DNA from: Sanguibacter inulinus
GTDB taxonomy: Bacteria > Actinomycetota > Actinomycetes > Actinomycetales > Cellulomonadaceae
Length of the DNA stretch: 61,822 bases
NCBI RefSeq assembly: GCF_013415325.1
Contig: NZ_JACBYE010000025.1
Span: 1-61,822, forward strand
Direction of reading: 5' to 3'
The notes below the pieces were generated by a model. It made no database searches and was not told the DNA's origin. It saw only the letters and a program-made list of their open reading frames with translations. The position numbers were made by a program, and so were the translations under genes. The stretch's first letter is position 1. Each line of letters begins with the position of its first letter. Of the stretch, positions 1 through 9,118 are shown piece after piece.

Positions 1-60
1 CCCGGCCCCTGCCCCCAGCCCCCGGCCTTGGGAGCACGCTCTCCCTCGCCCGTTGCATTG

Positions 61-75
61 CATAGCCTGGCTATG
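61..75. promoter_or_regulatory. Inverted repeat, probable MarR operator
   Basis: CATAGCC-T-GGCTATG is a perfect 7-bp inverted repeat with a one-base spacer. It ends 12 bp before the GTG start of the MarR gene. MarR proteins usually bind such short palindromes over their own promoter, so autoregulation of this MarR-MFS pair is the natural inference. No clear -35/-10 pair could be assigned. Confidence 0.55.
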
Positions 76-87
76 TAAACTCGTCGG

Positions 88-585
88 GTGACCACGTCGA
101 CGCCCTCCGCCCCCCAGCCTGACGCTCCCCGCGACGCCAGCACGCTCGGCGGGGACCTCGTCGTCGCCTGCTCCAGGTTCGCCCGGACCGCGGCCCAGGC
201 GATCGACGTCGACGTCTCGGTGACGATGTGGCGCATGCTCTCCAACCTCGCGCACACCGGCGACCTCAGCGTCACCGAGCTCGCGGCGATCGAGCGCACC
301 TCGCAGCCGACTGTCTCCAAGATGGTCAAGCGGCTCGAGGCCCAGGGCCTCGTCTCACGACGGCCCGACCCCACCGACCGACGGTCCAGCGCCGTCTCCG
401 TCACCGACGCCGGGCGAGCCTCCCTCGCCCGCTACCGTGCGTCCCTCACGACGGCCCTCGCCCCCCACCTCGCCCAGCTCGACGAGGACGACCTGCGTAC
501 GCTCGACCGCGCGCTCGACCTCCTCGCCCACCTGACCACCGAGGTGGCCGACGCAGGACCCATCACCAGCGAAAGCGTGACCTGA
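88..585 (+). CDS. MarR family transcriptional regulator
   Basis: A 165-residue protein with the MarR winged-helix layout. The recognition helix lies around residues 68-85 (SQPTVSKMVKRLEAQGLV), followed by the basic beta-wing RRPDPTDRRSS (about residues 91-101), the family hallmark. The start is GTG at 88, immediately after a palindromic operator candidate. Its TGA overlaps the ATG of the downstream MFS transporter by one base (TGATG), so the two are translationally coupled. MarR proteins next to efflux pumps normally repress the pump and are released by a phenolic or xenobiotic ligand; the ligand here cannot be told from sequence. Confidence 0.85.
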   Translation: MTTSTPSAPQPDAPRDASTLGGDLVVACSRFARTAAQAIDVDVSVTMWRMLSNLAHTGDLSVTELAAIERTSQPTVSKMVKRLEAQGLVSRRPDPTDRRSSAVSVTDAGRASLARYRASLTTALAPHLAQLDEDDLRTLDRALDLLAHLTTEVADAGPITSESVT

Positions 586-1982
586 TGACGTCCAGCACCA
601 CCCAGCACAGCACCTCTCAGCACAGCTCCAGCCCGCAGAAGTCCGCCCGGCCCGGCAAGTCCGCGCACGGCTCGTCCGGGCGCAGCACCGCAGCCCCCGG
701 CTCCCAGCCCGCCGGTCCGCCCGGCACGGCGCCCAGCGCGGCAGGGTCCATGCTCCGCCAGCCCCGCGTCGTGTGGGCCATCGCCTTCGCCTGCGTGATC
801 TCCTTCATGGGGATCGGCCTGGTAGACCCGATCCTCACCTCCATCGCCGCCGAGCTCGACGCCTCGTCGAGCCAGGTGATGCTGCTCTTCACCAGCTATC
901 TGTTCATCACCGGTCTCGCGATGCTCTTCACCAGCTGGGTGTCCTCGCGTATCGGCGCCAAGAAGACGCTGCTCGCAGGACTCGCCCTCATCGTGGTCTT
1001 CGCGGCCCTCGCCGGGGCCTCGGGCTCGATAGGGCAGATCATCGGCTTCCGCGCCGGCTGGGGTCTGGGTAACGCCCTCTTCATCTCGACGGCCCTGGCG
1101 ACCATCGTCGCGTCGGCGAGCGGCAGCACCGCGAGCGCGATCATCCTCTACGAGGCCGCCCTCGGTATCGGCATCGCCGTCGGTCCGCTCGTGGGCGGCG
1201 CGCTCGGCGAGGTCAGCTGGCGCGCACCGTTCTTCGGGACAGCAGCTCTCATGGCTGTCGGCTTCCTGGCGATCGTCATGTTCTTCGGGAGGTCCGCGCC
1301 GAGCACGGGCCCGAAGATCTCCGCGACGGCGTCGTTCTCGGCGCTCAAGAAGCCCGGCCTGCGGACCCTCGCCCTCGCGGCGCTGTTCTACAACTTCGGG
1401 TTCTTCGTGCTGCTCGCCTATTCGCCCTTCCCCATCGAGGCGGCCGCCGAGACCGTCGGCATCCATGTCGGTGCCCACGAGCTCGGGCTGGTGTTCTTCG
1501 GCTGGGGCATCTGCCTGGCGATCACCTCCGTGGTGGCCGCACCGCGCCTCACCCGCAGGTTCGGGCTGCACGCCGTGCTCTACGCGATGCTCGGGCTGCT
1601 CGCCCTCGACTTCGTGGTCCTGGCGACCTTCACCGACCGCTTCGCCGTGATCGTCACCGCGATCATCGTCGCCGGACTGTTCCTCGGGGTGCTCAACACG
1701 GCGCTCACCGAGGCCGTCATGGAGTCGACCGACCTGCCACGCTCGGTCGCCTCGTCGACGTACAGCGGCGTGAGGTTCATGGGCGGCGCCGTCGCACCGG
1801 CCGTCGCCGGACCGATCCGCGACCACCTGGGGCTGCCCGCCCCGTACTGGACGGCGGCCGTCGCCGTGCTCGTCGCGATCGGTGTGCTGGTGCTCGGACG
1901 CCGGACCTTCGCCCAGGACCACGACATCCCGTCGGAGAGCGCCGAGGACGAGGCCCTCGCCATCTCGGCAGGCGACGCCTGA
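585..1982 (+). CDS. MFS drug/metabolite efflux transporter (DHA1-like)
   Basis: A 465-residue major facilitator protein. The first ~55 residues are a Ser/Thr/Pro-rich, probably disordered cytoplasmic tail. The membrane part begins at MLRQPRVVWAIAFACVISF and shows about 12 hydrophobic helices, with the MFS loop 2-3 signature region SSRIGAKKTLL between helices 2 and 3. ATG 585 is chosen because it overlaps the MarR stop; the long reading frame upstream of it is only the MarR gene in another frame. Coupling to MarR suggests proton-driven export of a toxic compound. The gene is followed by a strong hairpin at 2052-2090. Substrate unknown. Confidence 0.82.
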   Translation: MTSSTTQHSTSQHSSSPQKSARPGKSAHGSSGRSTAAPGSQPAGPPGTAPSAAGSMLRQPRVVWAIAFACVISFMGIGLVDPILTSIAAELDASSSQVMLLFTSYLFITGLAMLFTSWVSSRIGAKKTLLAGLALIVVFAALAGASGSIGQIIGFRAGWGLGNALFISTALATIVASASGSTASAIILYEAALGIGIAVGPLVGGALGEVSWRAPFFGTAALMAVGFLAIVMFFGRSAPSTGPKISATASFSALKKPGLRTLALAALFYNFGFFVLLAYSPFPIEAAAETVGIHVGAHELGLVFFGWGICLAITSVVAAPRLTRRFGLHAVLYAMLGLLALDFVVLATFTDRFAVIVTAIIVAGLFLGVLNTALTEAVMESTDLPRSVASSTYSGVRFMGGAVAPAVAGPIRDHLGLPAPYWTAAVAVLVAIGVLVLGRRTFAQDHDIPSESAEDEALAISAGDA

Positions 1983-2051
1983 CCTGGACGAGACATGTCC
2001 CGGCCCGCCCCTAGGGTCCGGCCGTCCGGACCTGAGAAGACCACCGGGAAC

Positions 2052-2090
2052 GCCTGCGGGCCCCGACCGTCATGGTCGGGGCCCGCAGGC
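2052..2090. terminator. Strong hairpin between convergent genes
   Basis: A perfect 17-bp inverted repeat (arms 2052-2068 and 2074-2090) with a 5-base loop, placed 70 bp after the MFS stop and 52 bp before the stop of the convergent desaturase. It can serve both strands. There is no T-run, as is common in high-GC actinobacteria. Confidence 0.8.
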
Positions 2091-2142
2091 TCGTGCTGGG
2101 TGAGGCCGCACCGGGCGGGGCGCTGGGCCTCGGGTCAGGGTG

Positions 2143-3237
<1,095 letters not shown>

Positions 3238-3293
3238 CGTCGTCCGTTCGTCGTCCTGCTGCACCGGGGGTCCCCGACGCTCTGACGGCAACG

Positions 3294-3307
3294 CTACGGA
3301 ACCGTAG
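3294..3307 (-). promoter_or_regulatory. Palindrome upstream of the desaturase
   Basis: CTACGG-AA-CCGTAG is a 6-bp perfect inverted repeat 57 bp upstream of the preferred desaturase start. The spacing suits an operator overlapping its promoter. The binding protein is unknown; TetR-type lipid regulators bind palindromes of this sort. Confidence 0.4.
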
Positions 3308-3319
3308 GTTAGGTCGACA

Positions 3320-3333
3320 GGGGGTTAACCCCC
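3320..3333. promoter_or_regulatory. Perfect 14-bp palindrome GGGGGTTAACCCCC
   Basis: A perfect palindrome in the 334-bp gap between the desaturase start and the lacI-type gene. It could be an operator for either divergent gene. It does not look like a classical LacI-family site, which usually has a central CG. Function inferred only. Confidence 0.3.
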
Positions 3334-3571
3334 CTCTTCTAGGACTGAGGTCCCTGGTGGCTCTCAGGGACGGGCTCCGCGCGTCTTGGCAGGTCGCGGG
3401 CAGACGGCCGCCAGGACCGGGGCCAGGACGGGGGTCAGGCCGCAGGCCGACGGCACGCAGGCCGTCGTCGAGCAGCTCGGGGCGCGCGAGGAACAGCCGG
3501 GCTCGGGCGACGATCCCCTAGGCTCGTCTGGACCGCCTGCGACCGGCGGCCGCCCGCCCACGGAGAACCAA

Positions 3572-4642
3572 ATGACTGCGCACGACCACGACAGCCTGGC
3601 TGCCGTCCCCGCGGGGCCGGCGCCGCTCGCGACGGTCGCCGCTGCCGCCGGCGTCTCGGTCCCCACGGTGTCGAAGGTGCTCAACTCGCGCCCAGACGTC
3701 TCCGCCGCCACCCGGGCGAAGGTCCAGGCCGCGCTCGAGGCGCACGGCCACACCGTGCGCCGACCCGTCAGCAAGCCGACGGGTCTGGTCGACATCCGGG
3801 TCGTCAGCCTGGAGAGCACCTGGTCCGAGGCCGTCGTCCGCGGGGCTGCCGAGAGCGCCCGTCGCCACGGCGTCGACCTCGTCATCACCGTCGACCCCGA
3901 CCCTGACGACTGCGGGGCGTGGGTGCGGCACGCCCTGGCGCGCGGGACCGACGGGGCCGTGAGCGTCGTGACGGTGCCCGACGCCGCCGAGCGGCAGGCC
4001 TTCGCCGACGCCCTCGTACCCGTGGTCGTCGTCGACCCGCGGGTGCGCCCGCCCGAGGGCCTGCTGAGCGTCGGGGCGACCAACTGGCAGGGCGGCCTCG
4101 ACGCGACGGCGCACCTGGTGGCGCTCGGTCACCGCAGGATCGGCACCATCACCGGGGACGACGCGCAGGCGAACGCGCTCGCGCGGCTCGCCGGGTACCG
4201 CACGGCGCTCATCCAGGCGGGGATCGCGCCCGACGACTCCCTCGTCCGGCGCGGCGACTTCACGGTCGACGCCGGCTACGAAGAGGCGTGGCACCTGCTG
4301 TCCCTCGACGACAGACCGACGGCCATCGTCGCGAGCAGCGACGACACAGCCCTCGGCGCGCTCCGGGCCGTGCGGGAGGCAGGGCTGCGGGTCCCCGACG
4401 ACGTCTCCCTCGTCGGTTTCGACGACCTGCCGATCGCCGCGTGGCTCGACCCTGCGCTGACGACGGTCCACCAGCCGCTCGTCGAGATGGGGGCTGCAGC
4501 CGTCGACCTCCTGCACCGCGCGCGGTCGGGGACCGGTCACACCGTGCGGGCCGAGCTCGCGACGACCCTCGTCGAGCGGGCGTCGACAGCGCCCCCGCCC
4601 GCTGTCGTGCGGAGTCCTGCACACCCTCGACAGAAGACCTGA
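3572..4642 (+). CDS. LacI family transcriptional regulator
   Basis: A 356-residue LacI/GalR regulator. The N-terminal helix-turn-helix at about residues 19-42 ([20 protein letters not shown]) has the typical hinge-helix continuation, followed by a periplasmic-binding-protein-like effector domain with conserved segments such as [27 protein letters not shown] and [25 protein letters not shown] 3572 is chosen because GGAGA lies 5 bases upstream and because the HTH starts soon after; in-frame upstream starts add a low-complexity stretch. It is convergent with the GH144-like gene at 4724-6955, so control of that glucanase by a sugar ligand is plausible but unproven. Confidence 0.88.
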   Translation: MTAHDHDSLAAVPAGPAPLATVAAAAGVSVPTVSKVLNSRPDVSAATRAKVQAALEAHGHTVRRPVSKPTGLVDIRVVSLESTWSEAVVRGAAESARRHGVDLVITVDPDPDDCGAWVRHALARGTDGAVSVVTVPDAAERQAFADALVPVVVVDPRVRPPEGLLSVGATNWQGGLDATAHLVALGHRRIGTITGDDAQANALARLAGYRTALIQAGIAPDDSLVRRGDFTVDAGYEEAWHLLSLDDRPTAIVASSDDTALGALRAVREAGLRVPDDVSLVGFDDLPIAAWLDPALTTVHQPLVEMGAAAVDLLHRARSGTGHTVRAELATTLVERASTAPPPAVVRSPAHPRQKT

Positions 4643-4690
4643 GACAGCTCCGCACAGCGCGAGGCCGCCACCGGACCACCGGCGACGGCC

Positions 4691-4722
4691 TCGTGCTGTC
4701 GTGCTGTCGTGCTGTCGTGCTG
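4691..4722. repeat. Four perfect tandem copies of TCGTGCTG
   Basis: An 8-bp unit repeated four times without error. It ends one base before the stop codon of the minus-strand glucanase (stop at 4724-4726), so it forms the first bases of that mRNA's 3' untranslated region. It lies in the 81-bp space between two convergent genes. Such repeats can change copy number by slippage. Confidence 0.9.
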
Positions 4723-4723
4723 A

Positions 4724-6955
4724 TCAGACCAGTCGGCGCCTGCGGACCAGGTACACCGCTGCGGAGCCGAGCAGGACCGACAGGACTGCGACCCCGACGA
4801 GAGGCACCGTCCCGTCGGCACCGGTCTGGGCGAGGTCGCGGTCCGGAGCAGCACCGTCGGCCGCCCCTCCGCCGGGGGTCGGCGCCACCGGTGCGGTGGT
4901 CTCGGGAGCCGGTGCCGGGTCTGTCGGTGCCGGGTCCGTCGGCGCCGGAGGTGTCGGCTCCTCGGTCGGTGCTGCGGCGACCTCGACCGTCACGTCCACC
5001 TCGCCCGGGGTCGTGACCCCGGCCGTGCTGGTCGTCGAGATCGCGAGGGCGTACGTGCCCGGCGCGAGAGTCGTCTGGCCGTCGCAGGACCATGCGCCGT
5101 CGGCATCGACGGGTGCCGTGCAGAGGGTCTGGACCGCGAGCGCGGCCACGTCGCCTGTCGGCGTCGCGGTGACCGTGAGCTCGGCCCCCGGCTCCCCCGT
5201 GCCGGAGAACGTGGTGCGGGGGTCGGTCAGCACTGTGCCCGTGGCAGGGGTGGTCAGGACCGGGACCACGGCCTCGGCCGAGGCGGAGAAGACCTCGGCC
5301 TCCATGAGCGGGCGCAGCGAGGCCTCGAGCTGGTCGTCGACGAAGTAGTCCTGGAGCGAGCCGTCGGTGAGGTAGTTGCCGATCGCCGCCATGATCATCG
5401 ACTGGTCGAGGGACAGGTACGTCTGGGCGACGGTGCCCGAGCGGACCGCGATCGCGTCGTAGAAGCCGCCGGGTCCGTAGGAGTCGAAGTCGGACTCGAG
5501 CCCGTCGAGGTTGGCGAGCACGCCCTCGGGGTCGTAGGACAGACCGAGGAAGGAGGCGTGCGGGGTGACGACACCGTCCTGGTACTCGGGGTCGGGGTTG
5601 GTGCCCTCGGCGCAGCCGAAGCTGTCGACGTCGACGTTGGTGACGCCGTCGGAGAGGTAGCCGTCGTCACGCATGCCCAGCTGGTCGACGCCGTACTCGG
5701 CGTAGCCGCCGAAGGGGTTGGACGCCGGCGAGAAGCCCCAGTACCCGTAGCCGGCCTCGTCCAGGCCGTGCTGCTTCTGCGCCTCGACGACCAGCGGGTG
5801 GTTGACGCCCCACGAGGTCGGGCCCCACTCGGACTCGGGGACGAGCATGTCGGGCATGAGCGCCTCGAACATCGACCCGCCCCAGCCGGGGACGATCGAC
5901 ATGCCGCGGTAGCTGTACGCACCCTCGAAGACGTCGACGCCGAGGTACGTGCGGGTCACGCCGCTCGGGCGCGACTCCTGCCAGGCCCAGTCGCAGGTCG
6001 AGGGGAAGGTGCGCCACGTCGCGTAGTACGTCTCGGGCGGGACGTCGCCCTCGGCGATCCCGAGGTAGGTCGCGATGCGGGTCTCGGAGACTGTCGTGTC
6101 GTAGTGGTGGCCCGTGTAGTAGACGTCCTGGCCGGTGCCGAGGTAGTCCCCCGGGACCGACCCCTCGGTCTGCTTCTCGTCCCAGAACCCTCCGCGCAGC
6201 AGGCCCAGCCCGCGGTCGGGCAGGGCGTCGGCGTTGTAGTAGACGCCGAAGTTCATGTCGTCGTAGATCGCCGTCGCCTCGTCGGCCAGGCGGGGCTCGG
6301 CCTCGGCGACGACGCGCAGCGCGGCGGCGAGCCAGCCGTTGTCGACCGAGCTGAGGAACTGCTCGACGACGGCGCCGTCTCCGGGCCAGCTCCGCACCCT
6401 GTCGCCGGTGGCCGGGTCGTACCAGTTGTAGAACATGCCGCTCGGCTCGTGGCGGTCGAGGCCGTCGACGGTCGCGAGCGTCGTGCTCATGAGGTCGTAG
6501 GCCTCGTCGGCCGTGACGATGCCGAGGTCGCGCGCCATGACCGTCGACCACAGGTAGCCGCCGATGTTCGTCGGCGAGGTGTAGGCGCTACGGGTCGCGG
6601 GGTCGAGCGCGCCGCCGATGTTGTCGGCGGGCAGTCCCGTCGCCGGGTCGGTCATCGCGGCGAGCGAGTCGTAGGTGTCGGCGGCGTAGCGCTCGAGCGT
6701 GGCCTCCTGCTCGGGGGTGACGGCGCTCGGCACCACAGGGGCTGCGGCAGCCCCGGCGTGCGACGTGGTCGCGGCGGGTGCGGGCGCTGCGGCGACCAGC
6801 GAGGTCGCGACGAGCGAGGCGCCGACGGTCACGGCGCAGGCTGTGACAGCCCGCCGCAGGCCGCTCCGGGGTGCTGCGGAGACGGGGACGTCTGCCGCTG
6901 CGCCGGTCGGGGTGGGTGACGTGCGGCTGGGTGTGCCGCGGTTCGGGGATCCCAT
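4724..6955 (-). CDS. Secreted, sortase-anchored GH144-like glucanase (glucoamylase-family)
   Basis: A 743-residue surface protein. A long Ser/Pro-rich N-region leads into a hydrophobic signal segment (about residues 32-62). Residues ~75-540 resemble the PF10091 glucoamylase-like/GH144 domain; the clues are NIGGYLWSTVMARDLGI, MFYNWYDPATG, the aromatic-rich GYGYWGFSPASNPFGGYAEYG and VTPHASFLGLSYDPE. GH144 members cleave beta-1,2-glucans. Next come a bacterial Ig-like module (~550-640), a Pro/Thr/Ala linker and a cell-wall sorting signal: LAQTG at 708-712, a hydrophobic helix and RRRR. LAxTG is the form recognised by actinobacterial class E sortases; no sortase gene is in the window. ATG 6955 has GAGGAAG upstream. 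Exact substrate is uncertain. Confidence 0.75.
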   Translation of the reverse strand: MGSPNRGTPSRTSPTPTGAAADVPVSAAPRSGLRRAVTACAVTVGASLVATSLVAAAPAPAATTSHAGAAAAPVVPSAVTPEQEATLERYAADTYDSLAAMTDPATGLPADNIGGALDPATRSAYTSPTNIGGYLWSTVMARDLGIVTADEAYDLMSTTLATVDGLDRHEPSGMFYNWYDPATGDRVRSWPGDGAVVEQFLSSVDNGWLAAALRVVAEAEPRLADEATAIYDDMNFGVYYNADALPDRGLGLLRGGFWDEKQTEGSVPGDYLGTGQDVYYTGHHYDTTVSETRIATYLGIAEGDVPPETYYATWRTFPSTCDWAWQESRPSGVTRTYLGVDVFEGAYSYRGMSIVPGWGGSMFEALMPDMLVPESEWGPTSWGVNHPLVVEAQKQHGLDEAGYGYWGFSPASNPFGGYAEYGVDQLGMRDDGYLSDGVTNVDVDSFGCAEGTNPDPEYQDGVVTPHASFLGLSYDPEGVLANLDGLESDFDSYGPGGFYDAIAVRSGTVAQTYLSLDQSMIMAAIGNYLTDGSLQDYFVDDQLEASLRPLMEAEVFSASAEAVVPVLTTPATGTVLTDPRTTFSGTGEPGAELTVTATPTGDVAALAVQTLCTAPVDADGAWSCDGQTTLAPGTYALAISTTSTAGVTTPGEVDVTVEVAAAPTEEPTPPAPTDPAPTDPAPAPETTAPVAPTPGGGAADGAAPDRDLAQTGADGTVPLVGVAVLSVLLGSAAVYLVRRRRLV

Positions 6956-6993
6956 GGGTGCACTTCCTCGTGTGTCAGGGACGACGTGCCCAT

Positions 6994-7011
6994 TTTCGTC
7001 ATCGAAATTTC
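6994..7011 (-). promoter_or_regulatory. AT-rich palindromic region before the glucanase
   Basis: TTTCG-TCAT-CGAAA overlaps the 8-bp palindrome GAAATTTC in an unusually AT-rich stretch 40-60 bp upstream of the glucanase ATG. It is a candidate promoter/operator; the regulator is unknown. The nearby LacI protein is one possibility. Confidence 0.25.
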
Positions 7012-7142
7012 AGAGATACATTCCGAAAAGGCACGAAGAGACTAGTGACCGGCGTCTCACCCGTCAAGGCGTCCGAGATCGGCTCGAACCGGACACGAAG
7101 TAGCGCCGATCGGACGGACGGAGGCTCGGATTTCTCAGCAAC

Positions 7143-7161
7143 TAAGGTTATCCTCACCTAC
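7143..7161 (+). promoter_or_regulatory. DtxR/IdeR iron box
   Basis: This 19-bp site matches the DtxR/IdeR consensus TTAGGTTAGCCTAACCTAA at 14 positions by eye. It abuts the GTG start of the ABC ATPase at 7162, so a bound repressor would cover the transcription or translation start. A regulator with all canonical DtxR metal ligands is encoded at 37887-38591. Confidence 0.7.
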
Positions 7162-8010
7162 GTGAAGCAGACTTCCCCCGGTCCCGAGACCTCCTCCGAG
7201 CACCCGTCGCTCGCGGGGACGGACCTGTTCCTCGCCTACGACAGGTCGACCGTCGTGCACGGCGCGTCGCTGCGTCTCGTCGCAGGTCAGGTGACAGCTC
7301 TCATCGGGCCCAACGGTTCGGGCAAGTCGACCCTGCTGCGCTCGCTCGCCCGGTTGCACAGGCCCACCTCCGGCACCGTGAGCCTGCCCGACGCACCCGA
7401 CGCCCTCGCGCTCAAGCCCAAGGACTTCGCACGCCAGGTGACGCTCCTGTCGCAGAGCCGGCCCACGCCCAACGGCGTGACGGTCCGCGACATCGTCGGC
7501 TACGGCCGTCACCCCTACCAGGCGCGGTACCGCCGCACCGACGCCGACGGGCCCCGCGCCGTCGCCCACGCCATGGAGGTCACCGGGGTGACCGGCATGG
7601 CGGACCGCGGAGTCGACGAGCTCTCGGGCGGCGAGCTCCAGCGCGTCTGGCTCGCGACCTGCCTCGCGCAGGACACCGGGGTGCTGCTGCTCGACGAGCC
7701 CACGACCTATCTCGACCTGCGCTACCAGGTGGAGATCCTCGACCTGGTGCGCGACCTCGCCGACGACCACGGCGTGGCCGTCGGGGTCGTCCTGCACGAC
7801 CTCAACCAGGCCGCGGCAGTCGCCGACCACGTCGTCCTGCTCCGCCAGGGTGTCGTCCAGGCCTCCGGGTCGGCCGTCGACGTGCTGAGGGCCGACCTGC
7901 TCAGCGAGACCTACGGGCTGCGCATCGACGTGAGCGTCGACCCGCTCACCGGGCTCGTCCGGACCGAGCCTGTCGGACGCCACACCGCCCGACGCGCCCA
8001 GCCCGCCTAG
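7162..8010 (+). CDS. Iron/siderophore ABC transporter ATPase (FecE/FepC type)
   Basis: A 282-residue ATPase of the FecE family that powers iron-chelate import. Walker A is GPNGSGKSTL, the signature is LSGGELQRV, and Walker B is LLLDEPTTYLD. The D-loop and the switch histidine (VVLHDLNQAA) are in place. GTG 7162 is preferred: it directly follows the iron box, upstream sequence has poor codon bias, and the domain begins ~15 residues later. No Shine-Dalgarno is visible, so the message may be leaderless or the start may be further downstream. It is the first gene of an iron-uptake operon with a binding protein, a fused permease and a second binding protein. Confidence 0.88.
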   Translation: MKQTSPGPETSSEHPSLAGTDLFLAYDRSTVVHGASLRLVAGQVTALIGPNGSGKSTLLRSLARLHRPTSGTVSLPDAPDALALKPKDFARQVTLLSQSRPTPNGVTVRDIVGYGRHPYQARYRRTDADGPRAVAHAMEVTGVTGMADRGVDELSGGELQRVWLATCLAQDTGVLLLDEPTTYLDLRYQVEILDLVRDLADDHGVAVGVVLHDLNQAAAVADHVVLLRQGVVQASGSAVDVLRADLLSETYGLRIDVSVDPLTGLVRTEPVGRHTARRAQPA

Positions 8011-8116
8011 CCGGACCCGCTCACCCAGAGCACCCAGACCTCTGCTCCGAGCCCGGCCACCCGCGCCGGGACACCAGCCGCCCCGCACCCGTGGGGCCCA
8101 GCACCGAAGGACACCC

Positions 8117-9118
8117 ATGCGCCCTACCCACCTGCTGGCACTCCCCGCAGCCCTGCTGGCCGCGGCCCTCACGCTCAGCGCGTGCGGCACCACCGAGACC
8201 CCCGACGCCGACGCCTCCGGCGACGCGACGACCGCCGCGTCGACGGGCCCGGTCACCTACACCGACGAGCGCGGCGAGCACACGCTCGACGCACCGGCCA
8301 CAGCCGTGGTCTCCCTCGAGTGGGGCCTGACCGAGAACCTGCTCGCGCTCGGCGCACCCATCGTCGGCCAGGCCGACGTCGAGGGCTACAACACCTGGGA
8401 CACCTCGATCGCGCTCGACCCGTCCACCCCGGACGTCGGCACGCGCGGCGAGGCGAGCCTCGAGGCGATCTCCGCCCTCGAGCCCGACCTCATCGCCGTC
8501 ACGACGGACACGACCGACGCCGTGGTCGACCAGCTCGAGGACATCGCGCCCGTCGTGGTGCTCCGTGGCTCGGACGGCTCCGACCCGATCGGCTACATGC
8601 GCAGCACCGTCGAGACCCTCGCCGCCGCGACGGGCACCGACGCGAAGGGCGAGGAGCTCCTCCAGTCCTTCGACGACAAGGTCGCCGAGGGCAAGGCAGC
8701 GCTCGAAGAGGCCGGGGTCGCCGGTGCGGCCTTCACGATGGCCGACGGCTGGATCACCAACGGGACCGTCTCGGTCCGCATGTACACCTCGGGCTCGTTC
8801 TTCGGCGCGATCGGCGACGAGCTCGGCCTCGAGAACGCCTGGACCGGCGAGGGCGACCCCGACTACGGCCTCGCACAGACCGACGTCGAGGGTCTGACGG
8901 CACTCAGCGACACGAAGGACCTCACCTTCCTCTACACGGCGAGCGCGAGCGAGGCGAACCCCTTCGACGAGGGCCTCGCCGGCAACGCGATCTGGGAGCA
9001 GCTGCCCTTCGTCGCCGCAGGTGACGTGCAGCGTCTGCCCGACGGCATCTGGATGTTCGGCGGCCCGGCCTCGGCCGAGGCCTACGTCGACGCCGTCGTC
9101 GCCGCGCTGACAGCATGA
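8117..9118 (+). CDS. Iron-siderophore substrate-binding lipoprotein (FecB-like)
   Basis: A 333-residue lipoprotein with the lipobox LSAC (Cys at about residue 22) after a hydrophobic signal peptide. The mature part is a class III periplasmic-binding fold: the N-lobe has ATAVVSLEWGLTENLLALG and LEAISALEPDLIAVTT, followed by the long connecting helix region and a C-lobe ending AAGDVQRLPDGIWMFGGPASAEAYVDAV. It captures ferric-siderophore complexes outside the membrane and hands them to the permease. AAGGA precedes ATG 8117. Its stop overlaps the permease start by 4 bases (ATGA). Confidence 0.88.
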   Translation: MRPTHLLALPAALLAAALTLSACGTTETPDADASGDATTAASTGPVTYTDERGEHTLDAPATAVVSLEWGLTENLLALGAPIVGQADVEGYNTWDTSIALDPSTPDVGTRGEASLEAISALEPDLIAVTTDTTDAVVDQLEDIAPVVVLRGSDGSDPIGYMRSTVETLAAATGTDAKGEELLQSFDDKVAEGKAALEEAGVAGAAFTMADGWITNGTVSVRMYTSGSFFGAIGDELGLENAWTGEGDPDYGLAQTDVEGLTALSDTKDLTFLYTASASEANPFDEGLAGNAIWEQLPFVAAGDVQRLPDGIWMFGGPASAEAYVDAVVAALTA

